11,212 nucleotides of DNA from Acidobacteriota bacterium (GTDB lineage: Bacteria; Acidobacteriota; Terriglobia; UBA7540): assembly GCA_021828245.1 (NCBI GenBank), contig JAKASC010000058.1:1-11212 (forward strand). Direction: 5' to 3'. The position numbers were made by a program, and so were the translations under genes. The notes under the pieces were generated by a model. It saw only the letters and a list, made by a program, of their open reading frames with translations. It did no database searches and was not told where the DNA came from. The stretch's first letter is position 1. Each line of letters begins with the position of its first letter. Positions 6,566-11,212 of this stretch are shown here, piece by piece.

Positions 6566-7777
6566 TGGGACACCCGCTGGCAACGTCGCGTTGATGGGAT
6601 AATCCACCGTCGAGTAGGGCGCGACCGGGAGCGACGCCACCGTGAATTGCCCGGTGAGCGTCGAGGGATCGGGGTTCGGCTTGTTCTCGAAGGCCGCGTT
6701 CGGGTCCTTCTGGCCCTTCTTGAGCGGCCCGGCGTAGCGCACCATCGGATTGGCGGGGCCGCCCGGCCAGTTGGCGGAATTCCAGAACGAGCTTTTGGGA
6801 TATTCGACGGTGACCGTGACGAATTCGGGCTGCGAGGTCAGATTGCGCGCGATGACGTGCGGCGTGAAGTAGCCCGCGCCGAAATAAGGCGAACCCGCGC
6901 TCGGTGTGCCGACCGGCAGGCCCGTCGCATCAAGGGCATTCGCTTCTTGCCTGGCCGGGTCAGGGAATTCCAGCGTGCTTGAAAAGCCGCTCGCCGGGCC
7001 GAGCACCTGCCCTTGTGCGATCAGCGTGGGGTTCGTGCCGCGCTGAATAATGGTGATACCGCCCGCCGGAACCTGCGACGGGCTGTAGCCTAGGTCATTG
7101 AGCAACTCGGCAATCGAAAGCGTGGTAGTTCCAAAGGCCGGCACGGTGATGGGCGCGGCCTTATGCGACTGGCCCTCGAAGTCCAGAAAAACGTCCGCCG
7201 TGGCGATTTGGCCGCCCATGTTCGAGACCACGATGCGCGCGTCGCGGCCACCCGCGAGACCCCACCACAATCCGTCGAGCACCGCCGGGATGTCGCTGCG
7301 CCCAGGATCATTCTCCACCATTTCCGACTCGTTCGCCAGGTGAAGCTGGGAATTGATGAGCGTGATTTGGCCGACCACGGGCATGATGGTGCCGGTGTAA
7401 TACACGGCCACGCTGCCTTCATTAAAGACGGACGGGTCGCGGCCGGCGTTCACGATGAGCGTCCTCAGGTCGAGGGCCAGCTTCTGCTCCGGCTGGATGG
7501 TGGCGGTCGAGAAAACCGAATCGCCCGCGTCGTCGTGAATGGCGATAGTGAGGGGAATCGGCTGGGGCGAGTCACTGACGAGATTGAGCGTGGAAACGAA
7601 GCCGCCTTGCAAGGACCAGTAGGGGAAATCGAGTTCGCGCGGGGCGACGGTGTTGCAGCAGGGCGCGGCGGTTTGAGACGCGGCGCGGGAAATTTTGGAG
7701 CGGTAGGCTAGGAAAGCCGCGAGGGCTATGACGACCGCCCCGAAGAGGCTAACAAGGGAAACTGACGTGCGACGCAT
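6365..7777 (-). CDS. Lead envelope protein of the array, N-terminal part with repeated beta-rich modules (470 codons in this frame)
   Basis: The start is ATG at 7777, preceded by GGAGGG with 7-nt spacing; an in-frame TTG at 7858 lies inside the promoter and is not used. Residues 8-25 (LVSLFGAVVIALAAFLAY) are a signal sequence or anchor. Three related beta-rich modules follow, at about 50-143, 165-272 and 298-437. Each has a pattern of alternating hydrophobic strands, a D-L-R/S-x-L-like turn and a G-S/G-V-x-V...G...P.V/IG/AQ strand. The fourth module continues in another frame (6519-5335). Residues after about 438 (MAPPRRGG...GFVPDE) have lost homology and are probably the wrong frame. If the frames join, the product is about 814 aa. 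No enzyme motif is seen. I infer a cell-surface or secreted carrier of the variable C-terminus. The family resembles uncharacterised acidobacterial proteins known to me only by general appearance. Confidence 0.8.
   Translation of the reverse strand: MRRTSVSLVSLFGAVVIALAAFLAYRSKISRAASQTAAPCCNTVAPRELDFPYWSLQGGFVSTLNLVSDSPQPIPLTIAIHDDAGDSVFSTATIQPEQKLALDLRTLIVNAGRDPSVFNEGSVAVYYTGTIMPVVGQITLINSQLHLANESEMVENDPGRSDIPAVLDGLWWGLAGGRDARIVVSNMGGQIATADVFLDFEGQSHKAAPITVPAFGTTTLSIAELLNDLGYSPSQVPAGGITIIQRGTNPTLIAQGQVLGPASGFSSTLEFPDPARQEANALDATGLPVGTPSAGSPYFGAGYFTPHVIARNLTSQPEFVTVTVEYPKSSFWNSANWPGGPANPMVRYAGPLKKGQKDPNAAFENKPNPDPSTLTGQFTVASLPVAPYSTVDYPINATLPAGVPFCSIRIQYSGPPGSVIAQAASVNSAGDLVVDAHMAPPRRGGRRLVGFRREPVALGRLDRLGFVPDE
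6447..6462 (-). repeat. GC inverted repeat at the frame change, copy C
   Basis: The element is identical to 2668-2683: arms CCCCGCC and GGCGGGG around two bases, followed on the minus strand by AGGG. Module homology is in the 7777-6365 frame before it and in the 6519-5335 frame after it. Removing one G from the GGGGAGGG run would join the frames. Confidence 0.6.
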
Positions 7778-7784
7778 GGGAAGT

Positions 7785-7790
7785 CCCTCC
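7785..7790 (-). promoter_or_regulatory. Ribosome binding site deciding the start at 7777
   Basis: GGAGGG on the minus strand lies 7 nt before the ATG at 7777. It is the only strong Shine-Dalgarno sequence found before a start codon in the minus-strand array. The downstream genes seem to depend on ATGA coupling or lack a site. Confidence 0.8.
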
Positions 7791-7829
7791 TGCAATGAAA
7801 ATCCCGGGCTCGCGTGAATGGGCACGACG

Positions 7830-7858
7830 ATAACATTGAGGGGGGGGGTAGATGTCAA
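7830..7858 (-). promoter_or_regulatory. Sigma70-like promoter with a C9 homopolymer in its spacer
   Basis: On the minus strand a perfect TTGACA (7858-7853) is followed by exactly 17 bases and then TGTTAT (7835-7830, 4 of 6 to TATAAT). The spacer contains nine consecutive C (7848-7840). Transcription would start near 7823, leaving a leader of about 45 nt with the ribosome binding site at 7790-7785. No other promoter is evident in the array, so this one may drive everything down to base 1. The position of the tract is that of known phase-variable promoters such as Neisseria porA; such regulation here is inference. Confidence 0.65.
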
Positions 7859-8226
7859 GAGAAATATTTACTGTGGAATGAATAACTTGGCGATTAGAGA
7901 GCGTAGCGGGCGACGGGACGCCTCACATTGAGCGCTGCAGCTCAAGTAGTTGGCCGGAACTATCACGCTGCGATATATCACGAGGTCCAACCTCTTCTAA
8001 TAGGAACGGTGCCGCTCGGGCCACGAGGCAGGTTGCGGCGAGGTTGCATCGCAGCTTGTCATGGGCACTGCACTGGGTTGGTCGAGGGTTCGTTCTGTCT
8101 TGTCCGGCAGCGTACCACACATCGCCGATTCCAGTTTGGGCGGCGGCGAAGGAACAGGGGGGACGTGGGGGAATAGGTTAATGCGCATATAACGCCGTTG
8201 GTCGAGGCTCGGTATAATGGCCTGTC
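7859..8226. other. Divergent intergenic region
   Basis: This stretch separates the minus-strand array from the plus-strand nuclease-like gene. No open frame in it has a ribosome binding site or recognisable product. It holds the interrupted palindrome TTGAGC-6-GCTCAA at 7928-7945, which has no T tract and so is not a clear terminator, and a -10 box at its right end. I see no RNA gene or mobile element. Confidence 0.5.
8213..8218 (+). promoter_or_regulatory. -10 box of the 8227 gene, nearly leaderless
   Basis: There is a perfect TATAAT 8 nt before the ATG at 8227. Transcription would start at or within a few bases of the start codon, which explains the absence of a Shine-Dalgarno sequence. 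No convincing -35 box or extended TG is seen. Confidence 0.5.
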
Positions 8227-9774
8227 ATGAGGACGGGCAAGGATCGAGAAGGGCTCGCGGAGCTTGGGCGGGAATTGGAAGATTTTATCCGCTCGCTTGC
8301 CCACCCCATCGTCGTGGAAGACGAAGAAGAACTATTTGACCTTTCTGCGGCCGAGTGGCGGATTTCCATTCAATTTGGGAAGATGATTTTTGAGGCGTGG
8401 AATGCCTCGCGGAGTATTCGCCGGCGAATTGAGGAACTTGCCTATCGGGATGCTGCGCGCATTGGTGTTTTTAGCCAATCGTCACGAACTGGCCTAACGA
8501 CCACCTTAGAATTTTGCGAGCAGGCACCTGCTCTAGCCGACCGTCGCCGAAGGCGGAGCCGCGACGAATTCTCTCGACAACTCGTTGCGATGTTGGCACG
8601 AAATTACCCTGGATGGAAGCTGGAGTGGGTGAGTCACCATTCAGACCGCGAGTTTTCTCTTTCGACGTGGTACACGCGCGGGTTGCTTCGCCGAGGACAA
8701 ACGGCGTGGGCCGTTATGGGATTGAACGAAGGTGAGACGTTGGCTGCAACGGACAGCATGCTGGCTTTTGGATTGATCTGGCTCGAATGGGTGAGAAATC
8801 ACGCCAAACACGTAATTGTTCCCGGACTGAGGCTGTTTATGCCGAAAGAGGCAGTCGAGCGAAATCGGTTGCGGGCAAGGTGGCTCCAAGCAGCAAAGTT
8901 GGAACTTTTTGAGTGGAGGCCTGGCGAGGCGAATCCGCGTCAGGTGAACATTGACAATGGCACCGAGCCCGAGGTTAGGTTAGTCGGCCGGCGGAAGGGC
9001 CAGCTTTTGCTAAATCGTCATCACGAGTGGTTGAGGGAGATTTTAGAGGATTTGTTCGACCGCATCTGCCTTGTCCCTGAATCTAACGGCAACGCGTTGT
9101 CCATTCGCGTTGCTGGCCTTGAAATCGCCCGGGTGGAGGGCGACCTTTCACCCCGCCTTCTTTATGGTTTGGAAGGGCATGTTAGCGAGTACCATCCGCG
9201 AGACCGCGCGAAGCTACTGGCCTTTATTCGAGCGAGTCTTGAGCGGCGGGCGGCTCGGAATACAAACCACGAGGACGAATTTTACCGGCTTCAGGGCGAG
9301 CGTTGGCTCGAGAGTATCCTGGTTGACGACATCACCAAGGTTGATCCGGAACTTTCTCCGCAGTTTGTCTATTCGCAGGTACCTTCTTTCGCGAGCAATG
9401 ACCGGGGCGTGATTGACATCCTGGGCGTTAGCCGCCAAGGGCGATTAGCCGTGGTGGAACTGAAGCTTGAGATGGGAATTAATTTGCCGTTTCAGGCGCT
9501 TGACTATTGGATGCGCGTGGCCCATTTGGCAAAGCTCGGCACCTTGCAAGAGTTTGGCTATTTTCCTGGAATTGCGTTGCAAACGGCAGCGCCACGGCTT
9601 TATCTGGTTGCGCCGGCGTTTCGGTTCCATTCAACGCTCGAAAGCGTTTTGCGGTATTTTGATCCGAGCGTAGAAGTGATTCGAGTGGGGATCAATGAGA
9701 ACTGGCGCGATGAGGTTCGCGTGTTGTTTCGGCACGCCAGATTCGATGGGGGCGAGCGCGGAGCAGGCAGTTAA
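8227..9774 (+). CDS. Uncharacterised protein with C-terminal PD-(D/E)XK nuclease-like domain, 515 aa
   Basis: The frame is intact, with GC3 clearly lower than the left-hand array. The start is the first ATG after a TATAAT box. Residues 390-415 (NDRGVIDILGVSRQGRLAVVELKLE) match the core of PD-(D/E)XK nucleases: Asp397, then Glu411-x-Lys413 at the usual spacing. A helix with Gln and a hydrophobic patch follows (LPFQALDYWMRVAHLAK), as in NucS/DUF91-like folds. The N-terminal 380 residues are not recognised; residues 1-75 are charged and helical. No membrane segment is seen, so it is probably cytoplasmic. A DNA-cleaving or DNA-repair role is plausible, but a degenerate non-catalytic fold is also possible. 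It stands alone and converges with dtd, with 58 bp between the stops. Confidence 0.75.
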   Translation: MRTGKDREGLAELGRELEDFIRSLAHPIVVEDEEELFDLSAAEWRISIQFGKMIFEAWNASRSIRRRIEELAYRDAARIGVFSQSSRTGLTTTLEFCEQAPALADRRRRRSRDEFSRQLVAMLARNYPGWKLEWVSHHSDREFSLSTWYTRGLLRRGQTAWAVMGLNEGETLAATDSMLAFGLIWLEWVRNHAKHVIVPGLRLFMPKEAVERNRLRARWLQAAKLELFEWRPGEANPRQVNIDNGTEPEVRLVGRRKGQLLLNRHHEWLREILEDLFDRICLVPESNGNALSIRVAGLEIARVEGDLSPRLLYGLEGHVSEYHPRDRAKLLAFIRASLERRAARNTNHEDEFYRLQGERWLESILVDDITKVDPELSPQFVYSQVPSFASNDRGVIDILGVSRQGRLAVVELKLEMGINLPFQALDYWMRVAHLAKLGTLQEFGYFPGIALQTAAPRLYLVAPAFRFHSTLESVLRYFDPSVEVIRVGINENWRDEVRVLFRHARFDGGERGAGS

Positions 9775-9832
9775 AATGGAGTCCTGGCCGTCATACTGGT
9801 GTTCAGCAGACCTCGTAGCGGCGCTGCGATGG

Positions 9833-10282
9833 TCAAAAGAGGCGATCGGAATCGAGAAGCAACGTCACCGGACCATCATTCACGGATTCAACTTCCATCA
9901 TGGCGTGAAACTCTCCTGTTGAAACCTTGAGGCCGCAGGATGCGAGGGCGCGAGCGAAAAATTCGTAAATTTCGCGCGCTTGCGCGTGAGGCGCGGCCAG
10001 CATGTAATTCGGTCTGCGACCTTTGCGGCAATCGCCGTAGAGGGTGAATTCTGACACCACTAAAGCAGCGGCAACGGATTCGATGAGAGAGCGGTTCATT
10101 TTGCCGTGCTCGTCGTTGAAGATTCGGAGGCTGGCGATTTTAGCGGCGAGGGCTTCTGCGGTGCGGAAAGTGTCGTTGCGACCGATGGCGAGATAAATGA
10201 GCAAGCCGGGGCCAATTTCGCTGACCACGCGTTGGCCGACGCGAACGCGAGCGTGAAGGACTCTTTGAATGACGGCGCGCAT
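9833..10282 (-). CDS. dtd: D-aminoacyl-tRNA deacylase
   Basis: The enzyme hydrolyses D-amino acids (and Gly) mischarged on tRNA, a cytoplasmic proofreading step. The 149 residues match the usual family length. Family motifs are in place: MRAVIQRV at the N-terminus, FNDEHGKMNRSL, the SxFTLYGD motif followed by CRKGRRP, and NDGPVTLLLDS (normally NxGPVT), which forms the cross-subunit D-specific site. The usual SQxxT motif reads SEFT here, with Glu for Gln. The start is ATG at 10282. No ribosome binding site is seen; a TAAAAT box at 10296-10291 lies 8 nt before the ATG, so the transcript may be nearly leaderless, as for the neighbouring convergent gene. It is monocistronic in this window. Confidence 0.95.
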   Translation of the reverse strand: MRAVIQRVLHARVRVGQRVVSEIGPGLLIYLAIGRNDTFRTAEALAAKIASLRIFNDEHGKMNRSLIESVAAALVVSEFTLYGDCRKGRRPNYMLAAPHAQAREIYEFFARALASCGLKVSTGEFHAMMEVESVNDGPVTLLLDSDRLF

Positions 10283-10344
10283 CGGAGAGTATTTTAAGGG
10301 CTAATGGCGGGTAAAAACAGGAATAATGCGAAGGCAATGTAAAA

Positions 10345-10359
10345 GTTACACGATGTAAC
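10345..10359. promoter_or_regulatory. 15-bp palindrome, possible operator
   Basis: GTTACA-CGA-TGTAAC is a perfect inverted repeat with a 3-base centre, 62 bp upstream of the dtd start in AT-rich sequence. The form fits a dimeric regulator site. No regulator gene is nearby and only one copy is seen. Confidence 0.4.
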
Positions 10360-10457
10360 CGAAAGAAACAAAAACTGAAAAAATTTGATCCCGACAGTAC
10401 CTCAATAGTAGTCTAAGTCTTTTAGTATCAGCCACTTACAAAATCACATCAAAAACT

Positions 10458-10484
10458 GTCCCAAACGTCCCAATCGTCCCATTT
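10458..10484. repeat. Three 9-bp direct repeats (GTCCCA core)
   Basis: GTCCCA occurs at 10458, 10467 and 10476, exactly 9 bases apart, as GTCCCAAAC, GTCCCAATC and GTCCCATTT. It lies at the edge between the AT-rich and GC-rich parts of the region. Confidence 0.7.
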
Positions 10485-10572
10485 TGGCCTGCTAGGCTAG
10501 CTATGTGAGTTGAGGGAAGCGAGCGGGGCCGTTGAGGTCATGGCCAAAGGACGCTGGGGCGAGCGCTTGGCT

Positions 10573-10736
10573 GACGGCTCGCGTGGGCGTGGGTGGGCGG
10601 CTGCCGTTAGCCATCGCCGCCCATCTTGATTTCGACGGCTCGCGTGGGCGTGAACGGCCAGCTCGCGTGAGCCATCGCCGCTCATGCTGATTTCGACGGC
10701 TGGCGTGTGCGTGGGCGTAACGGCCGAGCGGCGGAG
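10573..10736. repeat. 61-bp tandem repeat, two full copies and a partial one
   Basis: Copies at 10573-10633 and 10634-10694 are both 61 bases, starting GACGGCTCGCGTGGGCGTG and ending with CTGATTTC or CTTGATTTC. A third, partial copy starts at 10695 with a 6-base insertion. In each full copy the middle holds a small hairpin whose arms differ between copies but still pair: GGCT/AGCC in the first and GCTC/GAGC in the second. Confidence 0.75.
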
Positions 10737-10739
10737 AAG

Positions 10740-10865
10740 ATGAACGCGTGGCGGGCGAGGGAAGGGCTGGCAGGGCTTAGCCGGGCGGGGCGAGCGTTTT
10801 TCTGCCGGCAGTTAGATGCCCCGCTGCAATCGCCCGGCCCGGCGAGGCGCTCGGGAATGAAGTAA
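10740..10865 (+). CDS. Doubtful 41-aa small ORF
   Basis: The ATG at 10740 is preceded by GGAGAAG with very short spacing. Third positions are mostly G or C, but the whole region is GC-rich, so this is weak support. The product (MNAWRAREGLAG...GMK) is Arg/Ala-rich and unrecognised. It lies 69 bp before the next start in the same direction. Confidence 0.25.
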   Translation: MNAWRAREGLAGLSRAGRAFFCRQLDAPLQSPGPARRSGMK

Positions 10866-10934
10866 AGGGCGCGGCGATTCGCCGGTTCGGGTGGGGAAGC
10901 CGGCGCTTCGGTGAGGTGGGAAGTGGAGGGGACG

Positions 10935-11212
10935 ATGGCGGCGAGTGGCTTGACTTCGACGGGCGTGGCGGGCGGCAACAACGAGCCGAAGGCGGTCAAT
11001 TCGACCTCCGGCAAGCCGGCAAGCGCGGCGGCAAGCGCGAATGTGGCGGGTTCGAGCGAGCCGGCGAGCCCGGTTGAAGCGGCAAGCGGCCGTCCGTTGA
11101 CGGCGGCGGAGGCGGCGTTGGTGGCGCAGTCGTCGCGGGCCGAGCGGACGCTGATGGAGCGAATTTTTGCGGTTGCCGACGGAGTGATGCGGAAGGCGTG
11201 CATGTTTTCTTC
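10935..11212 (+). CDS. Uncharacterised Ala/Ser-rich protein, N-terminal part, running off the window
   Basis: The ATG is preceded by GGAGGGG (10925-10931), a good ribosome binding site. The frame stays open to the window end (92 codons) with strong G/C in third positions, better than the opposite strand's open frame over the same bases. Residues 1-50 are low-complexity Ala/Ser/Gly/Pro without a signal peptide. From about residue 55 a structured segment begins (LTAAEAALVAQSSRAERTLMERIFAVADGVMRKACMFS), probably helical. I do not recognise the family. Confidence 0.6.
   Translation, partial: MAASGLTSTGVAGGNNEPKAVNSTSGKPASAAASANVAGSSEPASPVEAASGRPLTAAEAALVAQSSRAERTLMERIFAVADGVMRKACMFS

Larger units (their letters stand above)
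10283..10739. other. Non-coding region upstream of dtd with several short repeats
   Basis: An AT-rich stretch (10300-10450) contains the palindrome at 10345-10359. It changes abruptly near 10490 into very GC-rich sequence with a 61-bp tandem repeat. Open frames across the GC-rich part lack ribosome binding sites and follow the repeat, so I read none as genes. Confidence 0.5.

Noticed and set aside
7928..7945. Interrupted palindrome TTGAGC-6-GCTCAA as a terminator
   Set aside because: No T run follows on either strand, and the arms are only six bases.
7928..8176. Open frames on both strands in the divergent intergenic region
   Set aside because: They have no ribosome binding site, no recognisable product and no codon-position bias.
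10573..10736. CRISPR array
   Set aside because: The repeat units are directly adjacent, without spacers between them. There are only two full copies and no cas gene is nearby.
10682..11203. Minus-strand 173-codon open frame
   Set aside because: The plus strand over the same bases has a ribosome binding site and better third-position G/C. The minus product is low-complexity Ala/Pro/Arg.

Overview
The window looks like a chromosomal segment of a GC-rich soil bacterium, most likely an Acidobacteriota (Terriglobia-type) member. This rests on family resemblance: a multi-repeat envelope protein with a Big_2-type Ig domain of a style I associate with that phylum, plus dtd and high GC3. No marker gene settles the taxonomy.

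Bases 1-7858 form one minus-strand array, read from 7858 down to 1. It starts with a good sigma70-like promoter whose 17-bp spacer contains nine consecutive C (minus strand). Next comes a membrane-anchored or secreted protein of repeated beta-rich modules (7777 to 6365), which continues after a one-base frame change into a fourth module, a cysteine-cluster junction, a Big_2-like domain and a unique Cys-rich C-terminus (6519 to 5335). The following gene overlaps it by ATGA and encodes an exported STN/secretin-N-like protein (5338-4499). Then comes a frameshifted, truncated lytic-transglycosylase (SLT) fragment (4515-3929) with an overlapping exported partner gene (3990-2878). A near-identical copy of the fourth module follows (about 2785-2395), fused to another Big_2 domain and an intact SLT domain (ending at 1154). 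An ATGA-overlapping exported gene follows (1157-240) that is paralogous to the earlier partner. A third, degraded copy of the module runs out of the window (245-1; 127 bp are identical to copy 2).

The layout is a conserved carrier segment, a variable C-terminus and an overlapping exported partner gene, followed by promoterless cassettes that reuse the carrier segment. It strongly resembles polymorphic-toxin loci with orphan C-terminus/immunity modules. Partner type tracks C-terminus type: both SLT units have paralogous partners, and the non-SLT unit has a different one. The toxin/immunity reading is inference; the architecture is visible directly.

Bases 7859-8226 are a divergent intergenic region. 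A plus-strand gene (8227-9774) encodes a 515-aa protein with a C-terminal PD-(D/E)XK nuclease-like motif, probably from a nearly leaderless transcript. It converges on dtd, D-aminoacyl-tRNA deacylase (10282-9833). Bases 10283-10934 are mostly non-coding: a 15-bp palindrome, a 9-bp triple repeat, a 61-bp tandem repeat and a doubtful 41-codon ORF. A plus-strand gene of unknown function starts at 10935 and leaves the window.
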